A stretch of 32,731 bases of DNA from positions 17,673-50,403 of the forward strand of contig PLZA01000030.1 in the NCBI GenBank assembly GCA_003153505.1, written 5' to 3'. Both the position numbers and the translations under genes were made by a program. The DNA is from Candidatus Dormiibacterota bacterium. GTDB lineage: Bacteria > Chloroflexota > Dormibacteria > Aeolococcales > Aeolococcaceae. Below the pieces are notes generated by a model that searched no databases, was not told the DNA's origin, and saw only the letters and a list, made by a program, of their open reading frames with translations. Positions 1-7,320 of the stretch are shown here, piece after piece (position 1 is the stretch's first letter; every line of letters starts with the position of its first letter).

Positions 1-538
<538 letters not shown>

Positions 539-603
539 ACGGCACGGCGCGATCTGCTGCTGCGCCAGATGGCGATCGCGAAGGCACGGTGCGTCACGGC
601 AGG

Positions 604-609
604 TAGACT
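604..609 (+). promoter_or_regulatory. Candidate -10 box (TAGACT) of the tRNA-Asn gene
   Basis: TAGACT matches TANNNT and lies 10 bases before the mature 5' end of the tRNA. The same hexamer recurs before the ParA gene. No convincing -35 box is visible 16-18 bases upstream. Confidence 0.5.
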
Positions 610-619
610 TGAGTCATGA

Positions 620-691
620 TCCGGGTTAGCTCAGCGGTAGAGCAGGCGGCTGTTAACCGCAAGGCCACTGGTTCGAATCCAGTACCCGGAG
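620..691 (+). tRNA. tRNA-Asn (anticodon GTT)
   Basis: The acceptor strands TCCGGGT (620-626) and ACCCGGA (684-690) pair completely and are followed by discriminator G691. The anticodon loop reads CTGTTAA, giving anticodon GTT (Asn). Its stem has four good pairs closed by a G-A mismatch. The T arm CTGGTTCGAATCCAG is canonical. CCA is not encoded (CGT follows), so the 3' end must be added by tRNA nucleotidyltransferase. G at the discriminator position is normal for tRNA-Asn. Confidence 0.96.
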
Positions 692-755
692 CGTCGACGT
701 CCCACTAGCAGCACGCGGTACCGCCCCAGGCGGCGCCGTACACGAGGAACACGGG

Positions 756-1616
756 ATGACCGAGACCGCATCGCGGCCGGGCACCACGCCCGCTGTCGCG
801 ACCCTGACCGCGCCCGACCCGCAGGCCATCGCCTCCACTGACCCGCCCCCGACGTGGTCGTGGCCCGCATCGGCGCCGACGTCCCATCCGCCCGTGGGTG
901 AGCTGGTGGACGGCAGCGAGGGTGATGAGCACGTCATCGACGGCAGTGCGAGCCCGCCGCCGCTCGAGACGGGCGAGGCGAACGCAACCGAGGTCACGGT
1001 GGTCGCGGCGATCACGACGCCCGACAAAGCACCTCCCAAGGTCACATCCTTCGGGCCTGCGGGCAAGCGGCGATCGACTCTCGCGATCGTTGTGTTGTCG
1101 ATCGTCACGCTGGGGATCTACAGCCTCGTCTGGTATCACCGCATCAACCGCGAGGTCGGCAACTTCGACACCCGCATGCATGTCGTTCCCGGACGGTCCA
1201 CGGCTGCCGTGACCATCCCGTGGGCGATCGGCGCGCTCGTGAGCATCGCTGCAGCCACGAGGATCGTGCTTGCGGTCGCCAATGTCACGCTGTCCTTCGA
1301 CCCGCACTTCACCGTGCTCCAGGCATATGGACTGCTCGGCGGCTTCCTGCTGATTCCGTATCTCGAGCTGTTGCTTCCCTTCAGCGCTGTCGCGTCGGTG
1401 ATGACCCTCGAGCGCGTGCGCATCGTCGAGGATCGGATGCTCCGCACCACCGATGTGCAGCTGCGTCCGACTCGCGTGATCTTCTGGATGCTGCTCCCGG
1501 TTGCGGGCGGCCTGATTCTCATGGCAATCATCCAGCGGCGTCTCAACCGCGCCTGGGAAGACGACATGGCGGCGGCACCTGCGGTGCGCCCGACAGTGCG
1601 GGTGGCGCCGAGCTGA
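756..1616 (+). CDS. DUF4234-type multi-pass membrane protein with a long disordered N-terminus
   Basis: The first 105 of 286 residues are Pro/Ala/Thr/Asp-rich and look disordered and cytoplasmic. Four hydrophobic segments follow, near residues 108-127, 152-175, 187-214 and 240-259. The first one, VTLGIYSLVWYHRINREVGNF, is the hallmark of the DUF4234 family, whose function is unknown. The start is supported by GAGGAA about 8 bases before ATG 756, one of the few clear Shine-Dalgarno-like sequences here. It lies between tRNA-Asn and the ParA gene with no obvious functional link. A role in the cell envelope is only a guess. Confidence 0.75.
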   Translation: MTETASRPGTTPAVATLTAPDPQAIASTDPPPTWSWPASAPTSHPPVGELVDGSEGDEHVIDGSASPPPLETGEANATEVTVVAAITTPDKAPPKVTSFGPAGKRRSTLAIVVLSIVTLGIYSLVWYHRINREVGNFDTRMHVVPGRSTAAVTIPWAIGALVSIAAATRIVLAVANVTLSFDPHFTVLQAYGLLGGFLLIPYLELLLPFSAVASVMTLERVRIVEDRMLRTTDVQLRPTRVIFWMLLPVAGGLILMAIIQRRLNRAWEDDMAAAPAVRPTVRVAPS

Positions 1617-1670
1617 CCGTTCCTGCCGACGACATGCCGACTTTCGTGTGCCGGTTGCGGCGGCCTGCAC

Positions 1671-1676
1671 TAGACT
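1671..1676 (+). promoter_or_regulatory. Candidate -10 box (TAGACT) of the ParA gene
   Basis: TAGACT stands 11 bases before GTG 1688 in the 71-base gap after the DUF4234 gene. Transcription would start about 5 bases before the GTG, giving an almost leaderless message. No good -35 box is visible. Confidence 0.45.
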
Positions 1677-1687
1677 AACCGGTCGCG

Positions 1688-2476
1688 GTGGCTGTTTCGA
1701 TCGCCTGTATCTCCGGAAAGGGCGGGGTGGGAAAGACAACCACCTGCGCCTCCCTGGCGGCTGTGTTCGCCGAGCGGGGACGGCGCGTGCTCGCGGTCGA
1801 CATGGATCCGCAGTCCAATCTCACATCCGGCCTGGGATTCAATCCGTACTCGCTGACCCACACCGTTGCGGATGCGATTCTCGAGCCCGACCAGTCCGTG
1901 GACGAGCTGATCGTCCGCACCAAGTGGGCGGGGCTGCACCTCCTCCCCGCGAACCCTGATCTGAGTGCCGTCGAGGCCGGGTTGCCGACAACGCTCGATG
2001 CGGAGACCCGTCTGCGCCGAGCGCTCGATCGCGATTGTCGCGACTACGACTTCATCCTCTTCGACACGCCACCGAGCTTCGCGTTTCACACCATCAGCGT
2101 CCTCGCCGCCACGGACTACATCGTGATCCCCATGCAGATGTCCGGATACGCGGTGAAGGGACTCAAGGAGACGCTGCGTTCCGTGCACCACGTGCGCCAG
2201 GAGTTGAATCCCGACCTGCGCGTGCTCGGCCTGCTCCCAACCTTCGTGGTGATGCGCACGCGGTTCTCTCGTGACCTGCTCGAGGGACTGCGCGCGATCC
2301 CGAACCTGCGTGTCTTCAACACCATCATCAAGGTGACGGTGCGGCTGCAGGAATCGGCGCTGGCGGGTGAACCGGTCACCGTGATGGCGCCCTCGTCGGA
2401 GGCGGCCGCCGCGTACCGCTCGTTCGCGGACGAGGTGCTGGCGGCGCTGATCGCAGAGGGTGAGCGCGGTGTCTGA
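1688..2476 (+). CDS. ParA/Soj-like Walker ATPase
   Basis: This 262-residue protein belongs to the ParA/MinD superfamily of deviant-Walker ATPases that position DNA or protein cargo by dimerising on nucleoid or membrane. Visible are the deviant Walker A KGGVGKTT (residues 11-18) with its signature lysine, the A' motif VDMDPQSNLTSGLG (37-50) and Walker B-like ILFDTPPS (123-130). Length and DPQ(S/A)N motif are closer to Soj/ParA than to MinD, and there is no C-terminal amphipathic MinD helix. No parB gene follows, so it is probably not the chromosomal ParAB locus. Instead its 3' end overlaps by 17 bases a gene for a small tail-anchored protein, which suggests translational coupling and a shared job. 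Start GTG 1688 is close behind a TAGACT -10 box. Confidence 0.9.
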   Translation: MAVSIACISGKGGVGKTTTCASLAAVFAERGRRVLAVDMDPQSNLTSGLGFNPYSLTHTVADAILEPDQSVDELIVRTKWAGLHLLPANPDLSAVEAGLPTTLDAETRLRRALDRDCRDYDFILFDTPPSFAFHTISVLAATDYIVIPMQMSGYAVKGLKETLRSVHHVRQELNPDLRVLGLLPTFVVMRTRFSRDLLEGLRAIPNLRVFNTIIKVTVRLQESALAGEPVTVMAPSSEAAAAYRSFADEVLAALIAEGERGV

Positions 2477-2744
2477 GATGCGCTCCCCGCGCCGGCGGCG
2501 CAGCGTCGCGGTGGCGCCGGCGCTGCTCGATCCGGCCGAGTTACCTGAGGATGCCCCCGGGCGGGTGAAGTTGATCGCCGTCGAGTCGCCCGCCGACATC
2601 GTCGACGCGCCGGCTGCCGCCCCCCCGAGAGTCGCGTCCTCCCCGTCGCTGCTGGCGGCCGGTGGGGGGTGGATCGTGGTGGCGGTGGCCGGGGTCGTGA
2701 TCGTGGCCATCTTCCTCATCGGGATGCTGCTGACCCGATCCTGA
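2460..2744 (+). CDS. Small Arg-rich tail-anchored membrane protein coupled to the ParA ATPase
   Basis: This predicted protein has 94 residues. An arginine cluster (R8, R11-R14) near the N-terminus is followed by an acidic, Pro/Ala-rich and probably disordered middle. A single transmembrane helix occupies residues 70-91, and only TRS follows it. This is tail-anchored topology, with the N-terminus in the cytoplasm. The start could be GTG 2460, GTG 2469 or ATG 2478; all overlap or abut the end of the ParA gene, and all keep most of the Arg cluster. I recognise no family. Short basic disordered N-termini are how ParB, McdB and similar partners stimulate ParA ATPases, so this may be a membrane-bound partner. 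That is inference from layout and composition only. Confidence 0.6.
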   Translation: MSAVSEMRSPRRRRSVAVAPALLDPAELPEDAPGRVKLIAVESPADIVDAPAAAPPRVASSPSLLAAGGGWIVVAVAGVVIVAIFLIGMLLTRS

Positions 2745-2752
2745 TCTCTGCG

Positions 2753-2781
2753 TCGACAACTACACAGCTTTGTGATACTCT
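2753..2781 (+). promoter_or_regulatory. radC promoter (TCGACA-17-TACTCT)
   Basis: TCGACA (2753-2758) and TACTCT (2776-2781) are separated by 17 bases. Seven bases then lead to ATG 2789, so the message would begin at or next to the start codon. This is one of the best two-box promoters in the window. Confidence 0.6.
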
Positions 2782-2788
2782 CGGGAAC

Positions 2789-3412
2789 ATGCACAACGAG
2801 ACCGACGGCAGGAGTGGGGAGGCGGAGTTGCTCGCGCGGGCGCTGGGTGGCGCGTCGCCGGCCGCTGATCTGAGTGCCGTCGCAAATCGGGTTGCGCGGA
2901 TCCCCTGGTGGGAGCGCCGGGCGCTCGACGCCGCTGGGCTCACCCGCGAACATGGGGTTCCGCGCGAGCGTGCGGAACGTCTGGCCGCGATGTGGGAGCT
3001 CGCTGAACGGTGGACCGACGACGACCGTCCGGCGATCGGATCTCCCCGCGATGCTCTGCTCATGCTCGACGGGCTACGCCGAGCGCGTCGCGAGCAGGTC
3101 GTGGTCCTCCTCCTCGACGCTCGTCACCGCCCGATCAGGCTCGAGACGGTCGCGGTCGGGACCATCAACGCGTCGCGACTGCAACCGCGCGACGTGTTCG
3201 GGCCGGCACTGCGTAGCGATGCAGTTGCAGTCATCATCGGCCACAACCATCCGAGCGGCGACCCCGCGCCGAGCCGTGCCGACCGTCTGGTCACTGCGGC
3301 GTTGCGGAGTGCCGGCACGCTCCTCGGCGTCCCGGTGCTCGATCACCTGATCGTCGCCCGTCGCGGCCATCATTCGTTTCGCGAGACCGAGAGCTGGGAC
3401 GACGCGGCCTGA
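2789..3412 (+). CDS. radC: RadC/UPF0758 family JAMM-domain protein
   Basis: The 207-residue protein has an N-terminal helical region (about residues 10-75, where helix-hairpin-helix motifs normally sit) and a C-terminal MPN/JAB domain. The metal-binding JAMM signature is complete: HNHPSGD at 152-158 plus D165. The family was named for a supposed repair role in E. coli that has since been questioned; its biochemical function is unsettled, though the fold is a metalloprotease or nuclease-like hydrolase. ATG 2789 is chosen because the open frame upstream (from 2669) runs over the previous gene and a good promoter ends 7 bases before this ATG. The gene converges on the acyl-CoA dehydrogenase gene with three bases between the stop codons. 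Confidence 0.88.
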   Translation: MHNETDGRSGEAELLARALGGASPAADLSAVANRVARIPWWERRALDAAGLTREHGVPRERAERLAAMWELAERWTDDDRPAIGSPRDALLMLDGLRRARREQVVVLLLDARHRPIRLETVAVGTINASRLQPRDVFGPALRSDAVAVIIGHNHPSGDPAPSRADRLVTAALRSAGTLLGVPVLDHLIVARRGHHSFRETESWDDAA

Positions 3413-3421
3413 CGGTCAGGC
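3407..3421. terminator. Short palindrome containing both convergent stop codons
   Basis: GCCTGA-CGG-TCAGGC is a perfect 6-bp stem with a 3-base loop. It holds the TGA of radC (3410-3412) and, on the other strand, the TGA of the dehydrogenase gene (3416-3418). It could act as a compact bidirectional terminator, but there is no T-tract and the stem is short. Confidence 0.35.
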
Positions 3422-4609
3422 GAAGGCGTTCTCGCCGGTGAGCTCTTTACCGATGATGAGCGTGTGCACCTCCTCGGTTCCCTCGTAGGTCAGCACCGAT
3501 TCGAGGTTCGCCATGTGCCGCGCGACGGGGTACTCGAGCGTGATGCCGTTCGCCCCCAGGATGGTGCGCGCACTCCGCGCGATATCGAGAGCGGTGCGAA
3601 CGTTGGCCCGCTTGGTGATCGACACCTGGACCGGATGCAGTCGCCCCTGGTCTTTCAGCGTGCCGAGCCGGTGGGCGAGCAGGCGTCCCTGGACGATCGC
3701 GGTGGCCATGTTTGCCAGCTTCTGCTGAGTCAGCTGCATCGCCGCGATGGGCTTGCCGAATGCCCGGCGTGTCTTGCTGTACTCGAGCGCGGACTCGAAG
3801 CAGGCGCGCGCGGCACCCATGGTCCCCCAGCCGATGCCGAAGCGCGCCTCGTTGAGGCACGTGAGCGGGCCTCGCATCCCGCTCACCTCGGGGAGGACCG
3901 AACTGTCCGGCACGCGCACCGCGTCGAATGACAGCTCGGAGGTCACCGAGGCGCGCAGGGAGAGCTTGTTGTGCACATCCGACGTGGTGAAACCGCGTGT
4001 GCCGCGTTCGATGAGAAACCCGCGAACACCGGAGTCGGTCATCGCCCAGACCACCGCGATGTCGGCGATGGAGCCGTTGGTGATCCACATCTTGGTGCCG
4101 TTGATGACCCAGTCGCCACCGTCGCGGCGCGCCGACGTGCGCATCGACGAGGGATCGGATCCGGCATCTGGCTCGGTCAGCCCGAAGCAGCCGATCGCGC
4201 GCCCCGCCGCCATCTCGGGGAGCCAGCGAGCCTTCTGCTCGTCGCTGCCGTAGGACCAGATCGGGAACATCGCGAGCGATCCCTGGACCGACACGAAGGA
4301 GCGCAATCCGCTGTCCCCCGCCTCGAGCTCCTCGCAAGCCACCCCGTACGCGGTCGCCGTCGTCCCGGCGCACCCGTATCCGTGCAGGTGCATGCCAAGC
4401 AGGCCGAGCTCGGCGACGCCCGGCACCAGCTCGCGCGGGAAGGTGCCCGCCTCGAAGTGGTCGGGGATCACGGGCAGTGCGCGCTCGCGAACGAATGCCC
4501 GCACCGTGTCGCGGATCAGGCGCTCGTCATCGCTGAGCAGCTCGTCAATGGCGAAGAGATCCGACGGAGACAGCGCACGGGTGCGCGGCGCGCGCTCGGT
4601 GACGGCCAT
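3416..4609 (-). CDS. Acyl-CoA dehydrogenase, glutaryl-CoA dehydrogenase type
   Basis: This 397-residue FAD enzyme belongs to the acyl-CoA dehydrogenase family and most resembles glutaryl-CoA dehydrogenase, which oxidises and decarboxylates glutaryl-CoA to crotonyl-CoA in lysine and tryptophan breakdown. The FAD/substrate motif CFGLTEPDAGSDPSSM and the GTKMWITNGS motif are present. Near the C-terminus YEGTEEVH supplies the catalytic base, E376, equivalent to E370 of the human enzyme. R103 and S107 in GLRSFVSVQGSL align with human R94 and S98, which bind the glutaryl carboxylate, so the substrate call is better than generic. No electron-transfer flavoprotein or other pathway gene lies nearby. 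The start ATG is preceded 6 bases upstream by TACTCT, a -10 box in a leaderless arrangement. Confidence 0.88.
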   Translation of the reverse strand: MAVTERAPRTRALSPSDLFAIDELLSDDERLIRDTVRAFVRERALPVIPDHFEAGTFPRELVPGVAELGLLGMHLHGYGCAGTTATAYGVACEELEAGDSGLRSFVSVQGSLAMFPIWSYGSDEQKARWLPEMAAGRAIGCFGLTEPDAGSDPSSMRTSARRDGGDWVINGTKMWITNGSIADIAVVWAMTDSGVRGFLIERGTRGFTTSDVHNKLSLRASVTSELSFDAVRVPDSSVLPEVSGMRGPLTCLNEARFGIGWGTMGAARACFESALEYSKTRRAFGKPIAAMQLTQQKLANMATAIVQGRLLAHRLGTLKDQGRLHPVQVSITKRANVRTALDIARSARTILGANGITLEYPVARHMANLESVLTYEGTEEVHTLIIGKELTGENAFA

Positions 4610-4615
4610 GCGCTC

Positions 4616-4621
4616 AGAGTA
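4616..4621 (-). promoter_or_regulatory. Candidate -10 box (TACTCT) of the dehydrogenase gene
   Basis: Read on the minus strand, TACTCT-GAGCGC-ATG puts a -10-like box 6 bases before the start codon, the same hexamer as before radC. No clear -35 box is seen; the upstream bases lie in the 3' end of the thioredoxin-like gene. Confidence 0.45.
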
Positions 4622-4630
4622 CCCGGTTGA

Positions 4631-5047
4631 CTAGGCGGCGACCGGCATCCCGGCATCAACGAGCTGCCGGCGGAGGACCTCCCCAGTGGTGAAGCCGACG
4701 TTGATATCGGTCACCTGCCCGGACCCGTCGAGCACGATCGTCGTCGGCAGGGACATGACCCGGTAGCGGCGGGCCAGGTCGGGCTCGACGGCGATGTCGA
4801 TCTCGCGGATCTCCATGCCCGAGTCGAGGCCGGCCGCCAGGGCGTGGAGCGCCGGGCGCTGCGCGGTGTGGCAGATGGTGCAGGCCTCGCCCGTGAAATA
4901 GAGGATGGAAGGAAGCTCGCCGCTGCCGGCCACCGTCTCGACGACGCTGCCCACGAGCTCCCGCTGCTCGCCGCGCTGCACCCGAAGCAGGAGCGCTGCA
5001 CCGGCGATCACCGCGATGGCGATCAGGGGAGCGAGCAGCAGGATCAT
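4631..5047 (-). CDS. Membrane-anchored thioredoxin-like protein
   Basis: The 138-residue protein starts with one transmembrane helix (residues 2-22) and continues as a thioredoxin fold. The redox motif is CTIC (C56, C59), and the cis-proline lies in MSLPTTIVLDG near residue 101. It probably exchanges disulfides at the membrane surface, outside the cell if the helix is an uncleaved signal anchor. The ATG is chosen because its ATGA overlaps the stop of the upstream DUF4395 gene (TCAT at 5044-5047); the open frame extends further upstream but only in the shadow of that gene. The 3' end lies 21 bases from the start of the dehydrogenase gene on the same strand. Confidence 0.82.
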   Translation of the reverse strand: MILLLAPLIAIAVIAGAALLLRVQRGEQRELVGSVVETVAGSGELPSILYFTGEACTICHTAQRPALHALAAGLDSGMEIREIDIAVEPDLARRYRVMSLPTTIVLDGSGQVTDINVGFTTGEVLRRQLVDAGMPVAA

Positions 5048-5505
5048 CGCGCCGGTTCGCGCGAGAGCGGCAGCAGTCCGACCCGGACGAGTTGCGCGTA
5101 CATGATGCAGCCGACACAGATGTTGAACGCGAAGTTGAGGAAGGCAAGCGCCGCGACGATCCAGGCCAGCACCCAGGCCACCAGCAGCAATCCCGTGATC
5201 ACGAACACGCTTGCCGCGGCGAGGAACACGCCACCCACCAGCTGCGCGAAGCGGTGGGGTGCAGGGTCCTCCTGAACGACGCGTGGCTTCACGAGGCCCG
5301 CGGGCTTGAGCCACCGGAGGTAGATGAGGCGAGGGACGTTCCAGGAGGGCGACGCCACGGCGGCGAGCATCATCACGGCAAGCACAGGCAGCGCCCAGGC
5401 GACCGGGTGATAGGCGAGCCCGACCACGTAGCCGGCGACGATGACGGTCATGAGGATCGCCTGGTTGACCTTGAGAACGCTGCGGTCGAACGGAATGACT
5501 GCCAT
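5044..5505 (-). CDS. DUF4395 integral membrane protein
   Basis: The protein has 153 residues and about four membrane segments (near 14-31, 34-51, 88-110 and 111-128). The last leads into NICVGCIMY, the CxxC motif (C130, C133) typical of DUF4395 proteins. The gene overlaps the thioredoxin-like gene by four bases (ATGA), so the two are probably made together. A membrane CxxC protein next to a membrane thioredoxin suggests a thiol-disulfide relay, possibly for cysteine oxidation or reduction in the envelope. The function of DUF4395 itself is not established. A TATGAT box sits 9 bases upstream of the ATG. Confidence 0.82.
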   Translation of the reverse strand: MAVIPFDRSVLKVNQAILMTVIVAGYVVGLAYHPVAWALPVLAVMMLAAVASPSWNVPRLIYLRWLKPAGLVKPRVVQEDPAPHRFAQLVGGVFLAAASVFVITGLLLVAWVLAWIVAALAFLNFAFNICVGCIMYAQLVRVGLLPLSREPAR

Positions 5506-5514
5506 GGTGCCGAA

Positions 5515-5520
5515 ATCATA
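5515..5520 (-). promoter_or_regulatory. Candidate -10 box (TATGAT) of the DUF4395-thioredoxin operon
   Basis: TATGAT on the minus strand lies 9 bases before the DUF4395 start codon, close to consensus. No good -35 box is visible. Expected 5' leader: at most a few bases. Confidence 0.5.
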
Positions 5521-5549
5521 CCGCGCAGGTCAGGTATTGCTGGGCCGCC

Positions 5550-5565
5550 GGTCGGTTTGCCGACC
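5550..5565. repeat. Inverted repeat GGTCGG-TTTG-CCGACC in a divergent intergenic region
   Basis: A perfect 6-bp inverted repeat with a 4-base loop lies between the divergent DUF4395 and DUF3501 genes. It could be an operator or just a GC-rich hairpin; nothing in the sequence decides. Confidence 0.3.
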
Positions 5566-5609
5566 TGCCAGAGTCGGCTTTGCGCATCGTCATCCTGATG
5601 GAGGTGTTC

Positions 5610-6179
5610 GTGACGCTCGAAGGTCTGGCCGGACTCGATCGCCAGGACGTCCGCGTGGGCGAGGCCTACGAGCTCGTCCGCGCGGAGGAGCGCCACCGGG
5701 TCGCCGGACTGAAGCGGATCCGCCGCATCGCCCTCGGCGAGATCGTATCGCTGGTGTTCGAGAACCGGGAGACGATTCGAGCGACCCTCGAGGAGGCGCT
5801 TCGGACCGAGCGCATCGACGATCCCGATCGGGTCGCGGGCGAGATCGCGGCGTTCAACGCGGTCGTGCCTGGCGAAGGTCAGCTCGCCGCCATGCTGTTC
5901 ATCGAGGTTGCTGATCCCGCCGATCTCAACGCGGCGGCGACGCGGCTCGAGGGAATCGAGCGAGCGGTCTTCATCGACATCGGCGGGTCGCGGGTTCGAG
6001 GTGTCCCCGAGGCGGTGTCACCTCCGGGCGAGAGCGCGCCGGCCCACTTCCTGCGCTTCAGCCTCCAACCGGATCAGCGCAGCGCCATGCTCCAGGGCGC
6101 GGGGGTCGACCATCCCAACCTCGCGGTCTCCGCTCAGTTCGATGAGGAGCAACGGCGAGCGATCGCCGCTGATCTCTGA
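5610..6179 (+). CDS. DUF3501 family protein
   Basis: This is a predicted 189-residue soluble protein with the DUF3501 pattern: an [38 protein letters not shown] block early, then [36 protein letters not shown]. The family function is unknown; members are often near redox or rubrerythrin genes, though none is seen here. GTG 5610 is chosen because GGAGG (5600-5604) lies five bases before it; the frame could open earlier at ATG 5598 or TTG 5580, but the family usually starts at this point. The 3' end overlaps the convergent glycosyltransferase gene by 46 bases, so transcripts of the two genes would be antisense there. Confidence 0.75.
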   Translation: MTLEGLAGLDRQDVRVGEAYELVRAEERHRVAGLKRIRRIALGEIVSLVFENRETIRATLEEALRTERIDDPDRVAGEIAAFNAVVPGEGQLAAMLFIEVADPADLNAAATRLEGIERAVFIDIGGSRVRGVPEAVSPPGESAPAHFLRFSLQPDQRSAMLQGAGVDHPNLAVSAQFDEEQRRAIAADL

Positions 6180-7276
6180 CCTGCGGCCGCTGCGACCTCT
6201 TCGTAGACGGCCGCGGTCATCGCCGCGGTCCGCTCCCAGGTGTAGCCCGATGCTCGATCGACGCCTGCGTGGCGCATGCGCGCCGCGCGGACCGGTTCGC
6301 TCAGCACCCTGTCGATGCCCGAGGCCAGAGCTGCTGCGTCTCCGGGCGGGACCAGCTCCGCGACGTCCAGCGTCAGCTGCGGGAGGTTGCCTGCGGTGGT
6401 GGCGACCAGCGGCACGCCGCAGGCCATCGCCTCCAGTGCGGTCAGACCGAAACCCTCGTGGGTCGATGGCAGCACCACCACAGCAGCCTGCCGGTACAGC
6501 GATGCGAGCTCACCGTCGTCGACCGAGCCGCTCAGGACGAGCCGAACGTGCCGCCGCCACGCCTCGGCTGCCAGACGGTCGGCCTCGGGCCCGAGCGCCC
6601 CGACGAGCGCCAGGGGCGGACCCCCGCCCGGAAGTCGCTCCATCGCTTCGAGGAGCGTGTCCAGCCCCTTGCGCGGGTCACGCGATCGCAGGCTTCCCAC
6701 CCAGAGCACGAATGGTTCCTCGAGTCCGAGCGCCTCGGCAGTTCGGGCGTCACGAAGCTTGGGGCGCGACGAGAAGAGCGGCCCGACACCGAGAGGGACG
6801 ACTCGAACCCGGGATGGGTCGAGCCCGAGCGTCGCAACAGCCTCGCTGCGGGTGGTGTCGCTCACCGCGATGACGGCAGCGCAGGATCGGATGAACGGTG
6901 CGAGGAGTGTCGCGTAGACGCGACGCGCTGCGGCCGCGGGCCCGCTGCTCGAGGCGCTTCGCCACATCTCGACGTCGTGGACGGTCACCACCTGGCGCGA
7001 CGCCGGGAATCCCAGGACGGGCTCGCCGGCCAGCCCGTGAAGCAGGTGGGGATGCCTGGCGATCGCTTCGGCGAGCACGTGCGGCTGTGCCCGGAGGAAT
7101 CGCGCCGGGCGTGCCTCACTCAATGGGGGCGACGCCGGGACCGACGCGGTAATCTCGAGGTCCGGCACGTCCCGGAGCGCATCGATCAACTGTCTGGCAT
7201 AGCGTCCGATCCCGGCGTCCCGGCGGCCGTCTCCAAGGCAGCTCGCCTCGAGCAGGACGCGAAGAGGTCTCTGCAT
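6134..7276 (-). CDS. Family 4-type glycosyltransferase (GT-B fold)
   Basis: This 380-residue retaining glycosyltransferase has a Rossmann N-half with GIGRYARQL near residue 23 and a C-half with [23 protein letters not shown]. The donor-binding motif EGFGLTALE (the E-x7-E motif) is followed by [10 protein letters not shown]. It transfers a sugar from a nucleotide donor, perhaps to a lipid or polysaccharide; the acceptor cannot be read from sequence. It is alone, not in a polysaccharide cluster. ATG 7276 is preceded 6 bases upstream by a -10-like TACAAA, and the gene is divergent from the chelatase operon with 42 bases between starts. Confidence 0.88.
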   Translation of the reverse strand: MQRPLRVLLEASCLGDGRRDAGIGRYARQLIDALRDVPDLEITASVPASPPLSEARPARFLRAQPHVLAEAIARHPHLLHGLAGEPVLGFPASRQVVTVHDVEMWRSASSSGPAAAARRVYATLLAPFIRSCAAVIAVSDTTRSEAVATLGLDPSRVRVVPLGVGPLFSSRPKLRDARTAEALGLEEPFVLWVGSLRSRDPRKGLDTLLEAMERLPGGGPPLALVGALGPEADRLAAEAWRRHVRLVLSGSVDDGELASLYRQAAVVVLPSTHEGFGLTALEAMACGVPLVATTAGNLPQLTLDVAELVPPGDAAALASGIDRVLSEPVRAARMRHAGVDRASGYTWERTAAMTAAVYEEVAAAAGQRSAAIARRCSSSN

Positions 7277-7282
7277 CGAGGC

Positions 7283-7288
7283 TTTGTA
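7283..7288 (-). promoter_or_regulatory. Candidate -10 box (TACAAA) of the glycosyltransferase gene
   Basis: On the minus strand TACAAA-GCCTCG-ATG repeats the 6-base spacing between -10 box and start codon seen at other genes here. No clear -35 box. Confidence 0.35.
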
Positions 7289-7314
7289 GCAGGCTGGGTG
7301 CTCGGCACCGCTGG

Positions 7315-7320
7315 CACAAT
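7315..7320 (+). promoter_or_regulatory. Candidate -10 box (CACAAT) of the first chelatase gene
   Basis: GGCACAAT is followed by 7 bases and ATG 7328. The same GGCACAAT-N7-ATG occurs at the start of the second chelatase gene (9487-9504), and CACAAT-N6-ATG before the S33 peptidase gene. Here the box overlaps an alternative ATG at 7319, so it may be start-region similarity and not a promoter. Confidence 0.3.

Noticed and set aside
546..566. Possible terminator after the sigma factor gene (GGCGC...GCGCC)
   Set aside because: Only a 5-bp stem with an 11-base loop and no T-tract; not distinguishable from chance in GC-rich DNA.
1688..2744. Chromosomal parAB segregation locus
   Set aside because: No ParB-like protein or parS-like palindrome is visible next to the ParA gene.
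6269..7318. N-terminal extension of the first chelatase gene
   Set aside because: The frame is open upstream but lies antisense to the glycosyltransferase; family similarity begins only after ATG 7319/7328.
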